DNA of 64,000 nucleotides from Ascarosepion bandense (GCA_037127315.1 JBBBDQ010000231.1:185001-249000), one strand, 5' to 3'. Positions 1-10,542 are shown, counted from the stretch's first letter. The notes: generated by a model from the sequence alone, not told the origin. Numbers and translations: made by a program.

Positions 1-52
1 GATGACAGAAAATCAAATTCGTTTCTCTGATATCCATTAAACCACGCAGATC

Positions 53-161
53 CAAGCTTACGGGATTCGGTATTCACTATCGATCATCCTTCTAGGTATA
101 GACCAGGCTTGACGTGGCTTCACTTCGGTGATTAATTGTACAATTCAGGCTGAGTGTAAAC
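53..161 (-). repeat. 5S rRNA-derived repeat (pseudogene or 5S-type SINE)
   Basis: Read on the minus strand, this stretch follows the order of a eukaryotic 5S rRNA gene: a degenerate start, then ATCACCGAAGTGAAGCCACG (the internal control region), CCTGGTCTATACCTAGAAGG, and an end resembling GAATACCG...GTAAGCTT. Substitutions are spread through it and the first 20 bases are poor, so it is not a working 5S gene. It matches the units at 28.5-29.5 kb, so it belongs to a dispersed 5S-derived family. Confidence 0.65.
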
Positions 162-414
162 GTCATTGTGCAACTTGTTGAGAGATCCTTGTAGAGTATA
201 TTAAAGTGGCCTGACGCTTCTAGGCCTAAGTATGCTGCACTGTTCTTCTACCTTTCTACTTTCTTTAACGAAAAACAATGCATTATTCCTGCAGTGAAAT
301 CCACATGAGTCATCAACCCCAAGTTAGTCAGTACTAGTTTTATGACCGTTACGGAGACTTTCGACGAATGGTATTAATATTACGTTAACCCAGCACAGGC
401 CCAATCACACATTT

Positions 415-835
415 ATGGGACTAGGTGAAGAGGTCTATTTGTTATCGAAACAATTCAGAGTCTTATCGACAGACATTGAGACAGCAATGATCAACTTCTC
501 TTCTTATGTCAATGCACAATTTGCGGGCTCTATGTCACGTCGGATTGTTGTATTTAACTCGGTTAGAGGCAGTTCAGATAACCTCGGTCATGACTTTTGG
601 TACATTTCTTTTCAGATAGGAAATACGTAAGAACAATTTCTTCTTAAAAAATGAAAATGATATCTTAAATTGATTAACCGTTAAAAAAACAACCTAGGAA
701 ATTGTCAAGCGGTCCAACATTGATTCCGCGATATTAACAAGAAGAAATTGAAAACATGAAATAAGATAAACGCAAAAGAAACTGATTTTAAGATTGTTTT
801 AAAATGTGATATGAAAACCCATTAAATATGTTTTA
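415..835. other. Unassigned stretch with a 71-codon ORF
   Basis: An open frame runs from an ATG at 415 to a stop at 630. I recognise no domain, and there is no clear splice context or second copy in the window. The rest is AT-rich DNA. I do not call a gene here. Confidence 0.2.
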
Positions 836-837
836 CT

Positions 838-1160
838 AGCTGTATAGACCGGCGTTGCTCTGGTTTAATGAATACTTTAAAACTAATCCATGGTTCTGAA
901 GCTCAGACTCAGCCTAAAGAATATTTGTGCAAAGTTTGGTGAGAATCGGATAAAAATTGTGGATTTGTATAAAGGACATGCAGACAGATAAACAGACACA
1001 CACAAGCATCAATACAAAACCTAGCTAAGAACACTCGCAGACGCTTATAGTACAACTGTATAAATTTTCAAGAAAATCGGTTCAGCCGTTTCGGAATCTA
1101 TAGGTAACGGACACACCCACACAAAGTTCCATTTATGAATAAATTTAGATAGATAGATTA
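838..1160 (+). repeat. Dispersed repeat family T (short, internally deleted copy)
   Basis: It begins with a form of CCGGCGTTGCTCGGG and ACTAATCCATGGT, and ends with GAAAATCGGTTCAGCCGTTT, TATAGGTAACGGACACAC and AAGTTCCATTTAT. Four longer copies lie at about 22.3, 32.2, 36.1 and 62.1 kb. This copy lacks the middle part that carries a TA microsatellite in the others. The terminal wording resembles 3' ends of RTE-type LINEs and their non-autonomous relatives in other invertebrates, but I see no coding part, so the class is open. Confidence 0.6.
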
Positions 1161-1254
1161 GATACGATAATACTGATGAGAAAGATATATATTTTTTAAA
1201 ACACTTGTCTTCGGAATAGTAATTAATTGCTATCTGTGGAGATTTATGATCACC

Positions 1255-1915
1255 GAGGTTATGATGTGGAACGATTACATCATATCTATAGCGGTATCTA
1301 CCGCTAGTAAGGTTAGATCTTTGTGTCAGTTCAGAAAGTGTTTTATCTCCTCAGAATCCATCTTGCACGTTTATAAATCTACTAATCGTCCGTGCATTCA
1401 AAACTGTTGCAATATCTGACCCGTTGCTCTTACTATACATCTCGAGGTTTTCCACGAAATCCGAAGGATCTGCAATGTAATCGGTCCTGATATGGCATCT
1501 CGACTCCATTCAATTTCTTCCCGACGAGACGTGGCTTCCCTCTGTCTCTTCTACAATATTTTACTGACGAATTTTTTTTTCCTTGGAGACCCAATCATGT
1601 GAATTTAAGCGTGCTATGATTGGCATCTAGGACCCACCATTTCACTATTGAAGTAGTTAAATATAACTGCTACTTCTGCTTCAATAATTTCTTTTCTCGC
1701 ACTTCCCATTCTTGAAACTCCCTTTTGTTCACCTGCTTCCCTGATAGCTAAAATTTCCAAAAATGTAAGTGCAATCTAAATTGCTATATTCTATTTTCTT
1801 GAATCCTGTTTTTATCCTTTTTTCAATAGCCTTGGTATCCAGCCTTTACTTTAATTCTAATTCCCTGCGCACCTGTAGCAGTCCCTTCTTGCTTGAGGTG
1901 AAATGATTAAAAAAT
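1255..1915 (+). mobile_element. LINE family L fragment (degenerate RT C-terminus and 3' end)
   Basis: The stretch aligns by eye to the well-kept copy at 14.7 kb. Landmarks in order are a form of TGGAACGATTACAT, TCCATCTTGCACGTTTATAA, CTGCAATGTAATCGGTCCTG, GACGTGGCTTCCCTCTGTCT, and a tail ending GGTGAAATGATTAAAAAA at about 1915. Frameshifts and stops are frequent and about 100 bp are replaced near 1565. It is an old dead copy. Confidence 0.7.
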
Positions 1916-1944
1916 GTTCCATAAAGGACTTGGTACATAACTCT

Positions 1945-1981
1945 CTCTATCTCTCTATCTATCTATCTATCTATCTATCTT
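1945..1981. repeat. (TCTA)n microsatellite after a LINE tail
   Basis: Impure then pure TCTA repeats directly downstream of the LINE 3' end. Confidence 0.9.
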
Positions 1982-2100
1982 GAAAGAGAGAAAGAAGTTT
2001 GGTAGTTTAAGAGAGAAATTGTATGTGTGAAAGAGAGCGAGTAAGAGGAGCTATTGTCTGTGCCCATAAGCTGATTAGATTTATGCTGAAGCAAAGAAAG

Positions 2101-2394
2101 TCAGTCAGTTAAGTACCATACGTGATACACGCTTGGGCGATCATGTCTTAAAAGAGACATGACTGACTGGGCAGAATATTATCCCGCAGTAGGTTGCCAT
2201 TGCTTTCTGCGGTAGACTTATTGCCAACCAAGGCTATAGAAACCAATCGGTTCTGTTATTTAACCCATAACTGAAGGGAAGAGACGAATTAATACCTTTC
2301 GCAAGGGTAAGCGAATGCAAGGAATTCAGCTGGAATTCGAATTCGGCTCCCCGATTTCTCGTTCCCAGCCGATATCCACTGCGCCACAACTCAT
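2101..2394 (-). mobile_element. SINE-A, tRNA-derived, near full length
   Basis: On the minus strand the 5' part carries a pol III box A-like stretch in TGGCGCAGTGGATATCGG and a box B-like GAATTCGAATTCC, followed by a body ending in a hairpin (CATGTCTCTTTTAAGACATG here) and CACGTATGG. At least 15 other copies lie in the window on both strands. Box order, about 300 bp length and scatter fit a tRNA-derived SINE moved by LINE machinery. Confidence 0.8.
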
Positions 2395-2739
2395 ATTCGA
2401 AGCAGAAGCAGAGAAAGAGAAGACTTAAAATGTTTTCATCAGCTAATTGACAGTGAGACGAAACAGGGCGATATTAGAAAGAAACACGCAAATTTGTCAT
2501 AAAAAAAAACACGCTTTAATTTGCAGGGAGAATTATTGCATATAATTTGTTTTATTGTTTGCAACAATTACATTTGAATTAAAGATTCAGTGAGCACAAG
2601 ACTATTCTTTATGCTTAACCTTTACATAAACCAGATGGGGTCGAATATGGACTGTTGCTGCTATGTATGGGTAGAAGCTGCCTAGTATTCATATTCTAGT
2701 CACAGTGAAGTGCAAAAGCAGAGCCGTGTATTTGTGGGA

Positions 2740-2935
2740 GTGTAATTATTCTCCACTCTACAAATCCCTTTCCAACAGAAGAAAGGTTACAAGCCGTTTG
2801 CTTGTCTATCGCTATTTCCATGGAAAGGGGTTAAACGAACTAAATTCGTAAGTTTCAGCTGTTCTAGCTTTCACGGCTAAGACACACCATACTGCTAATG
2901 TTGCGAACTATCCTCCTTTGCTTCATATAATAAAA
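2740..2935 (+). mobile_element. Diverged LINE fragment (5' half)
   Basis: Translation shows LSNRRK, then RLLVYRYFHGKGLNEL, which matches the LSHRRDVASLCLFYRYFHG block of LINE family L. It is a distant relative, not a close copy. It seems to continue at 3490 after about 550 bp of AT-rich insert. Confidence 0.5.
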
Positions 2936-3489
2936 TATTATGTTTATTTTTTAAGATATAAATATATTCATATGAATTTCAATTATATTGAAATAAAATA
3001 ATATAAATGCAAACAATGAAAATACATTTTTCTTAGCTGTGGTAAAAGATATGGGCATCTGTGTAAGGAAGGATATTTCATAAGAAACAAAAAACTTAAA
3101 GAAATAGAGATTTCTGAATTTCTGTTAAATATGAATTATTTGAACTACAAAGGTAATAGTCTAACTATGAAGAAGCAATGCTACAGCAAGAAAAGTTGAT
3201 TTTTGAACTTTTTAAAAAATTAGCATTGCACTCCGTGCGAAAGCTGTGATTTCATGCGATAAGTAGTGACACCCACAAATTAGATTCATAGCTTTCAGCA
3301 TTTTTGATTACGTGATATTAAAATCGTTTAAAAAACGTACAGAAATACCTCCTTACTACATGCTTTTGCTTAAAAACTGACTTCACAATTTTACTATTTC
3401 AAGAATATATCCATATAATCTTGTATGTTTTGTATTAGATAGACTGAGTGTTAAATAAATTCAAGCCAGAACTCTTATTATGATTTACT

Positions 3490-3640
3490 AGACCTCCTAC
3501 TTCTTACGAACCGCTACTTTGTGGAACCGATTGCAAAGACACTTAACCAATTCAGATCTGGAGCTTGACCGTTTCCTCCCCCAATTATCGACATAAATTG
3601 TGCCTCTTATATCTTGTTCGCTAGTTGATCTGTTTATCTG
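3490..3640 (+). mobile_element. Diverged LINE fragment (3' half)
   Basis: Translation gives a phrase like YFLRTATLWNRLQRHL followed by LDRFLPQL. It corresponds to the SFFPRTSRLWNSLP block near the end of the family L protein. With 2740-2935 it looks like one old copy split by an insertion. Confidence 0.45.
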
Positions 3641-4015
3641 CATGCCAACTCTCATGGAACATGTAATGGTGAAATTTACATTTCTTGGGAGCTTTGAAAT
3701 TATAAAAATATATATTATTCTGCTTGCACAATTGAATATATATTAAATGGAATGCGCGCATGATCGTTCAAATCTCATCGCGGTCGATTTTTCAGGAAGG
3801 CGTCATCTTTATTTTATCGTTTTCGAGTCGATCTCAGCGTGTGGCACTATTGGTAAATGACTTACGCCTATATCTACTGGGCCATGTGTCTTTAAGGAAT
3901 ACTTAGTTCCTGTGTTAGTGTGTTAGTTCCTGTGTTAGTTCCAAAGAGCTGTGAGTTCAATACCAGGCTCCAGCAGTGGTGAACAAGTAACTTGCAGGGT
4001 TAGAGATAGATAATT

Positions 4016-4283
4016 ATGACTTCCAATCGAGGCATTACTACTACGCAAGGAATGAGAATGATATACCCCAGTGATTGTAATAAAGGGTTCGGTTCGAAAT
4101 TTCTAGCACCTGAAGATGGCCGGAGCTTACAACGACCGAAACGTCGTACAAATGGCAACAAAGATGAGAACAATAGTCCGAATAATTTAAATACTGTAAA
4201 TACCTAGAGATGTGAGTGTATTTGGGGAGACGAGACCCTTTGGAAACCGTCGAAGGTTGTGCTAGCACGAACTCACAAAGCAT
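4016..4283 (+). repeat. Repeat family H (GAAACGTCGTAC family)
   Basis: It contains GGAATGAGAATGATATACCC, then CACCTGAAGATGGCC, GACCGAAACGTCGTAC and AATAGTCCGAATAAT. Related copies lie at 38.4-38.7 kb (two, inverted), 54.8 kb and 61.7 kb. The CTGAAGA...GAAAC layout with a paired GGCCG/CGACC between them resembles a hammerhead ribozyme core, but the flanking stem I does not pair well. A 63-codon open frame runs through it with the same peptide phrase as the 54.8-kb copy. Confidence 0.6.
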
Positions 4284-4289
4284 TGTGAC

Positions 4290-5200
4290 CGAGAGTTTGA
4301 GCGTTGTTAGCTGTTTACTGTTATTTACGCTAGATAACGCACTTTATCCCAGAAAACTTAACTTGCAATTTGCAGTATAAATCACGGGTGGACTCTAAGA
4401 ATGCTGACCATCATAAATGTTCCCGGGCAGACATCTGCATCGAAAATTAGCTAGTCCCCTTAGTAGAGAGGCATCCTTGCATACAAGCGGCCAGAGATAC
4501 ATGGTAGGTAATACTCAGCTTTTGTGTATATACAAGTATGTTGACATAATTATTAGAGATATTGATATTAGTTTTATAATTTTTAGTTATATTTTGGAAT
4601 AAAGTTTATTTAAGAAATTGTAGGATATTATATGAATTAACATCTTAAAGGTTCATGTTGTTTGTTTGGTCTTGTTTAGGGTATATCAATAATTCTATGG
4701 GCAATTTAATGAAGAAATTTAAATATTTGGAACACAATTTTTTAGCTTCGGCTAAATAATTTAAACCTAATTGTATGCCTTAAAATACAGATAAATGCAG
4801 TGCTTATTTATGTATTGTCGGCTTTTTTTATATAATAAAGTGTTGCTTGTAGTTTTAATATTAATATATATTGTTATGTATTGTTATGTTTTCATAGAGG
4901 TTTTCTTTGAGAGAAGGCTATGTGCCCATAGTTGGAACCCGCGGATTGGGGGGGGGGGAATCAGTGAAAAAAAAACAATTAAGATCTTACTACTTACTCT
5001 CTAACCGTCGACCACGTGGAGGTCATAAGCTTTGTACAGAGTGAACATTATCGTTGAAAATCCTATAATCGGGATAGGGCGATTCATATGGATTTTTATC
5101 ATCTTTACGAGTGCACCCGTGACATCTAAAATGACGGAAACATATATATTATTGAGTATCTTACATTAAGAAATAAGAAAAAAAGTAAAACCCTGGAGCG
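4290..5200. other. AT-rich interval, nothing recognised
   Basis: It includes a G10 run at about 4949 and short open frames without family resemblance. No repeat shared with the rest of the window was noticed. Confidence 0.3.
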
Positions 5201-5206
5201 TAAGAA

Positions 5207-5229
5207 TATATATATATATATATATATAT

Positions 5230-5273
<44 letters not shown>
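5207..5273. repeat. (TA)n(TG)n compound microsatellite
   Basis: About 12 TA units, then CG, then about 20 TG units. Confidence 0.95.
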
Positions 5274-5275
<2 letters not shown>

Positions 5276-5704
5276 CCAGGTGTAGAAAACCAAAAATTTT
5301 AGAATATTGAGTTTTCTGGCATTTATCTTTTTAAAAAATGCTTAATACAATATATATCGTTGACTATAATATAATTATAAATAAATTTGTTTTTTTAAAT
5401 AAAACTATTATAGATTACATTACAAGGAAATTTCTATATTTCGAGATTTTACTTCGCCAACAGGCAATGTTAATGGATATCGCCTGATGACTAAATAAAT
5501 TCTCCAAACAAAAAATTCAGATTCGCAATGTAAACTATATTAATTTTAAATAAAAACAAATTCAATTATATATATATATAAGTTTATGGTAGGCATGGAT
5601 GGAATAACGTTCCGTATTCAAAGAAACAGTGTTCTTAAAAAAAGTGCTCAATACAAAATAGAGCTAATAATATTTATTTAGAGTTTATAACATAAATATG
5701 TTAT

Positions 5705-6040
5705 AATTTTAAGTTTTTTATTTTTTATTTTGCTGTCCTTTTTTTTCTATTTCTCTGATAGGACTTAAGTCCTGTTAAATTCCTTGTTCCTGTGTACTTT
5801 TTTTTTTAGCTAGTTGAATTCCTAACCGACCCACAAATCCATTCCTCTGCTGGCCATTAGATAAAATAACTTTCTTTCTTTTGTTAACTGGCCACAAGCA
5901 TGTGTGTAGGCGTTGGTTAGACTTTTTGAAATTTTAGTAAGTCATGATTTCGTATTTATGCTAAATTTTAAGTTTTTTATTTTTTATTTTGCTGTCCTTT
6001 TTTTCTCTTTCTTTGATTGGACTTTAACTAAGTTAAAACT
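5705..6040. repeat. Imperfect direct duplication of a T-rich block
   Basis: AAGTTTTTTATTTTTTATTT then GCTGTCC, TTTCTCTGATAGGACTT occurs at about 5711 and again, slightly changed, at about 5969. The spacing is about 258 bp. It precedes the minisatellite and the LINE tail. Confidence 0.7.
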
Positions 6041-6103
6041 TAGTTAATTCACCATTCTGAACACTTTTTCCTAACAGATAGACTTAACTATCGCCCGGTT
6101 AAC

Positions 6104-6402
6104 ACTCCACCCATGACTATTTAACAGGTGAAGTGGCTCATCCCTTGTCCCTGTTTAGGATGTTGTTTCCGGCTTTCCACCCACGTCTATTGAACAGGTA
6201 AAGAGGCTCATCTCTTGTTCCCTGCCTAGGATGTGGTTTCCGGCTTCCTCTTCTCCATTTTTTTTCACTCTCTTATTTTTTTCCTCTCCTCAATTGGAGT
6301 AGATAGAGTAAACTCTCGCCCGGTTCACACTCCACCCACATCTATTGCACAGGTGTAGAGGCTCATCCCTTGTTCCCTGTTTAGGATGTGGTTCCCGGCT
6401 TT
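6104..6402. repeat. Minisatellite, ~72-bp unit, three copies
   Basis: Unit landmarks are CTCCACCCACGTCTATTGAA, CAGGTAAAGAGGCTCATC and GATGTGGTTTCCGGCTTTC. Copies lie at about 6104-6176, 6177-6247 and 6330-6402. The third is separated by a T/C-rich spacer and preceded by a second CGCCCGGTT. The LINE family L tail follows directly, so it probably sits in the 3' UTR of a LINE copy. Confidence 0.75.
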
Positions 6403-6490
6403 CTCTTTTCCAATCTTTTCATGCTTACGTAGCCCCCTGCGCTTCAGTGGCATTACCGCCTTGCTTGGGGTGATATGATTAAAAAAAAAA
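6403..6490 (+). mobile_element. LINE family L 3' tail
   Basis: GTAGCCCCCTGCGCTTCAGT, then TGCCTTGCTTGGGGTGATAT and GATTAAAAAAAAAA. This matches the 3' ends at 15.5, 18.1, 45.7 and 53.6 kb. Confidence 0.8.
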
Positions 6491-6560
6491 TAAATAAATA
6501 ATATCACGACAAACGTTGCCGAAACAAAATGGCTACGTTTTCGAAGCAAAATCATAATAC

Positions 6561-6563
6561 AGT

Positions 6564-6600
<37 letters not shown>

Positions 6601-6673
6601 GTCGAAACGTAGTGATATTATTAAATAATTATTTTATATATTGTGTCGAAACGTAGTGATATTATTAAATTAT

Positions 6674-6732
<59 letters not shown>
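6561..6732. repeat. Two (TA)n arrays around a short tandem duplication
   Basis: (TA)n at 6564-6596, then two copies of TTGTGTCGAAACGTAGTGAT with ATTATTAAAT, then (TA)n at about 6672-6732. The 50-bp block between them is duplicated. Confidence 0.85.
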
Positions 6733-6735
<3 letters not shown>

Positions 6736-6872
6736 TTTACAACTCGACGGCTTAAATTATGGCAAAATAATAAAACACTGTAAAAGTGCAAACACGGGCA
6801 ACAACTTTTTTAACTAATAGTAAAATTTAATATCTGGTATTAAAAAAATGTACTGAGCTGACGCTGCCTTGC

Positions 6873-6907
<35 letters not shown>

Positions 6908-7207
6908 AGCGTGACTATATATTTTTATAATAATAAAACTATTATTATTATTAGTGTTAACATTATATATATATATATTTTTTATATTTTTTAATATTAT
7001 TTTCTTTATTTTATTACTAGTTTTTAAAATCTCTTTTCTACTATTATTATTATTATTAGAGTTAATAATATTATTTTAATACTATTATTTAAGATATTTT
7101 ATGAAAATAATATTATATTAATACTATTATTTAAGCTATTTTTCTTTCTTAATAATACTATTATTATTACTTATGTTAAAATTCTTTGATATATATATTT
7201 TTTTTTA

Positions 7208-7508
7208 GTTAATGCCATACGTGATACACGCTTGGGCGATCATGTCTCGAAAGAAACATGACTGACTGGGCGGAAGATTATCCCGCAGTAGGTTGCCATT
7301 GCTTTCTGCGGTAGACTGCTTGCCGACCAAGGCTATAGAACCCAATCTGTCTTGTTATTTAACCCATAACTGGAAGGAAGAGATGGATTAATACCTTTCC
7401 CAAGGGTATTTGCGCGTAAGTGAATACAATGGATTCAGCTGGAATTCAAAATCGGCTCCCCGATTTCTCGTTCCGAGCCGATATCCAATGCACCACAACG
7501 CACATCCT
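7208..7508 (-). mobile_element. SINE-A, near full length
   Basis: On the minus strand it runs from GGATGTGCGTTGTGGTGCAT through the box B region to a hairpin CATGTTTCTTTCGAGACATG and CACGTATGGCAT. It closely resembles the copies at 47.2 and 51.2 kb. It sits in ATT-rich DNA. Confidence 0.85.
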
Positions 7509-7509
7509 G

Positions 7510-8119
7510 ATATCATTTATTACTATTATTTTTTAAGATTGTCTTTTAATATTTTATTTATCATTTTCTTATATAATTTGTAATTTACTGTTTTAATTAT
7601 TTTAACTATATTTATAATATAGTACTACCAGCGGTTATTTGTTAATTTGTATTAAAATGTTTGTTTTACAATTCACTTTTTACAGTAAATATATCTCATT
7701 ATATTTAAAATTAAATTTTGACGTTATTTTTCCATGTCATATTTTTCTAAGAAAGCAGATGAATTGCAATAGATGCTGGTGTCGATCTAAGACGTTAACG
7801 TCCTTTCACTTTATACTGTTCATTCTCCTTCCTTCCTTTTTTTTCTTTTTTTCCTCTTCTTTCCGTTTATCAATTTTCTATATTTTTCTTTTTCTCTTTA
7901 GGTTTTTTTTTTTAATGAGCAAGGAAATGTTTTATGTAGATTGCCGTTAAATGTCTATTCTCGATATGGGAACGTGAGTGTCTGTGTTGAATTTTTTTTT
8001 CTGGATTATTTTAAATATTAACTGTTGTATCTTTTGGGTTTGACGAGCAGCTTTTTTTTCTTCTTGCTGCCAAATACTTATTCCCCATGAAATTGTAGAA
8101 TATCTCAATTTTTTCTAGA

Positions 8120-8120
<1 letters not shown>
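7510..8120. other. T-rich interval, nothing recognised
   Basis: A 103-codon frame at 7639-7950 is low-complexity (Phe, Leu, Ser from T/C runs) and is not a credible gene. Poly-T and poly-T/C tracts are common. Confidence 0.3.
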
Positions 8121-8154
<34 letters not shown>

Positions 8155-8158
<4 letters not shown>

Positions 8159-8412
8159 CATCCGCAGACAGATCTGTTTCGCTGTATCACAGCTCATCAT
8201 TTTTTTCGCTGTATCACAGCTCATCAGTACTCCGATCGCTCCGATCGCTCCCTAACCCAGGCTCGAAACCCGACCGAATTGGCGTCAGTCGGCGACTCTA
8301 CCCCTGGGCGTTCGGTGGAAGTAGGCAGTCTTTTTTAGCGCATATCTTATTATGCGTCCAGCAGCCAGATTGCTCCAATTCATTTTTAATGAATGAGCGA
8401 TGCGTTCACGCT
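8155..8412 (-). mobile_element. SINE-B, tRNA-derived, between TA arrays
   Basis: On the minus strand a tRNA-like head has a box A-like CCCAGGGGTAGAGTCGCCG and a box B-like GGGTTTCGAGCCTGG, followed by TGATGAGCTGTGATACAGCG and TCTGTCTGCGGATGAC. An internal 30-bp block holding TCGCTGTATCACAGCTCATC is duplicated at 8177-8226 and TCCGATCGC is duplicated at about 8230. A TA array abuts the 3' end (8121-8155) and another lies beyond the 5' end (8414-8484). Confidence 0.8.
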
Positions 8413-8413
8413 T

Positions 8414-8429
8414 ATATATATATATACAG

Positions 8430-8484
<55 letters not shown>
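8414..8484. repeat. (TA)n microsatellite
   Basis: TA units broken once by a CAGACATACATACA segment. It gives spurious YIYIYI open frames on both strands. Confidence 0.9.
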
Positions 8485-8488
<4 letters not shown>

Positions 8489-8922
8489 CACAAATAAATA
8501 CCCAATGGTCTTTAAACTAATAGAAATGATTATTGAATGGAAGAGCAGTGCGGCAATAAATTCATGGCTGTAGTTTAAATATATGAAGCCAAATATCCCT
8601 AACATGACACCCAGTCTAACAAAAATAAATCATTGTACAATCATCACAGAAGATATAAATACGCTTATTTCGCAAAAGGCTTATGGCATAAATTATTTTC
8701 CTGATTATTATTCCATTATTGTTGAAGTGTAGATTAAAGATTTTTAGCCTTGTTATATTTTTACGAACAGTAATTTATAAGACTATCGCTCCCAGAGGAG
8801 TATAGGCCTTCGACATGTTCTTCTTAACGACCAGGAATTCGTCGATATTACTGTAACTTGTCTTTTTTCACAGGCAGAGGTGTTGATTAAACGCAAATAT
8901 CTTTATTCTTCGAGTGAGGTAA

Positions 8923-9140
8923 CAGTCAGTTTAGTTAGATGGCATAAGTGATACATGCTTTAGCAATCATGGCTCTTTCGATCCATGACTGACTAGCCAG
9001 AAGATTTTCCCGCAATATGTTGCCAACCAAAATTTTAGATCACAAACTAGCCTGTTATTTAAGCCATTACTGGAGGGAGAGGTGACGTAATATAAAACCT
9101 TTCCGAAGAATATTTCTGTGTTAGTGAATGCAACGACTTT
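8923..9140 (-). mobile_element. SINE-A, degenerate, 5'-truncated
   Basis: It shares the order CATAAGTGATACATGCTT, a degenerate hairpin (ATGGCTCTTTCGATCCAT), ATGACTGACTAGCCAGAAGA and CTGTTATTTAAGCCATTACT with other minus-strand copies. The box A and B end is lost. Confidence 0.6.
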
Positions 9141-9232
9141 CGGAAAAAAATACAACGAATTTCGACGAGAAAAAAATATGGCTTCCTCAGCAACGATCAA
9201 AATCATAATTTTATTGCAAAAATGAGACAGAA

Positions 9233-9264
9233 ACACACACACACACACACACATACACACACAT

Positions 9265-9298
<34 letters not shown>
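9233..9298. repeat. (CA)n(TA)n microsatellite
   Basis: CA repeats with two AT interruptions, followed by about 14 TA units. Confidence 0.9.
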
Positions 9299-9302
<4 letters not shown>

Positions 9303-9435
9303 GCAGGTTTCATTGAATAATATAGACAAGTTTTGTCTATTAATTTTGTGTAGGATCCGTTCATACCGTCTGATATACTTGATGGTGATGTCGTTAAAAG
9401 ACAACAAAAAATCACAGTATTTGTTGAATTTTTTA

Positions 9436-9475
9436 TCGGGTCTAAGCTTTCGGCTCACATAAGCCATTATCAAAG
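9436..9475 (-). ncRNA. Degenerate GCCGAAA hairpin of a Penelope-like end
   Basis: On the minus strand CTTTGATAATGGCTTATGTG is followed by AGCCGAAAGC. GGCT pairs with AGCC, between a degenerate TTGATAA and GAAA. Penelope-like elements are known to carry hammerhead ribozyme motifs of this layout in their terminal repeats. Here C3 and G8 of the core are changed, so activity is unlikely. Confidence 0.35.
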
Positions 9476-9617
9476 AGTAAATATTAACACACAGTAAACA
9501 TAGAACATTTAAGCTATTAACAATAAAGATAATTGAATTGAAAATATAAGTCCATCCCTACCGTGGCGGATGGCCGAAGACAGTGACAAAATAGTGGTGT
9601 TGTGGTCCCTGGTCTGA

Positions 9618-9821
9618 TTACAGACATTTGAGTACGTTGTTGGAAATATTGAAATTGATTGTATTCAAACCAGGTTTAAAGTGTTGAATGTAGAGTGCTT
9701 CGAGGATTTTTAGTTTCTGCTTATTATTTTCTTGTTTGAGTATGTACGTGATATCATCAAGCGTTTTTCTCAGAAGTGTGCGTTGATAACCGTGTTGTTC
9801 TAAATGACGGAATATATTTGA
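9618..9821 (-). pseudogene. Penelope-like element, C-terminal end of GIY-YIG endonuclease
   Basis: Read on the minus strand from 9821, 67 codons stay open to a TAA at 9618-9620. The peptide contains SNIFRHL, then LRKTLDDITYILKQ, NNKQKLKILEALYI and HFKPGLNT. The phrase LKILEALYI-x3-KPGLNT is typical of the last part of the GIY-YIG endonuclease domain at the C-terminus of Penelope-like retroelement proteins. The protein is 5'-truncated: a TA microsatellite starts at 9830. There is no start codon because this is only the end of a much longer protein. About 150 bp further along the minus strand lies a GCCGAAA hairpin expected in the terminal repeat of such elements. Alternatives are weak; I am fairly sure of the family, less of the exact clade. 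Confidence 0.7.

Positions 9822-9829
<8 letters not shown>

Positions 9830-9862
<33 letters not shown>
9830..9862. repeat. (TA)n microsatellite
   Basis: Perfect TA repeats marking the truncation edge of the Penelope-like fragment. Confidence 0.95.
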
Positions 9863-9865
<3 letters not shown>

Positions 9866-10205
9866 ATGCTTTTTATGGCACTTTTACCTGACAGGAACTT
9901 TGGTCACGAGAGGGAAAAGTAGAAGAAGGAATAAAGGTGACGTTCCTTATCAAACGAATTCACGGTTGTGGAGTTAAGATATGAAAATGATCATTTAGAT
10001 GTGTAATTACTTTGATCGGTAGACTAAATAAATGCTGTTCGCATTGAAACGACGAGTAATAATTGGAGAATTAGTGCGAAGAACATTCTCTAGTGTCTCT
10101 TTGTTACAGTATCTGAATAGGTAGCCATATATGTATATAACTATTTAACCACGCTTGCTCTCAGTTCATATCTATTTAATTTCATATTTCTGTTCATATC
10201 TATCA

Positions 10206-10213
10206 ATCAATCA

Positions 10214-10261
<48 letters not shown>
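10206..10261. repeat. (TCTA)n microsatellite
   Basis: About 13 TCTA units, inside a longer TCTA-like degenerate tract (10160-10540) that also flanks the Tc1 element. Confidence 0.95.
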
Positions 10262-10542
10262 CACACCAGTAGTTTGTTGATAGCTATTTAAACGGTACAT
10301 ATCTGTTCATATCTATCTATTCCTACTTACGGTCAGTATATATCTATTTAAATGCATATTTATTTTCATATCTATCTATCTATCTATCTCACACTTGTGG
10401 TCTTATCTATCTATTTGTATCTTTCTGTTCATTATCTATCTAAATATCTATCTACCTACCTACATACATATCTACATATGTAACTATTCTCGCTCTATGT
10501 CTATTCCCAATTTATCTATTTATCAGTAACTTTATCTATCTA

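Noticed and set aside
4100..4160. A complete hammerhead ribozyme in family H
   Set aside because: Core and stem II fit, but stem I does not pair for either possible cleavage site, so it is only called hammerhead-like.
10160..10540. A CRISPR-like array of ATCTATCTA phrases
   Set aside because: It is a degenerate TCTA microsatellite with no unique spacers.
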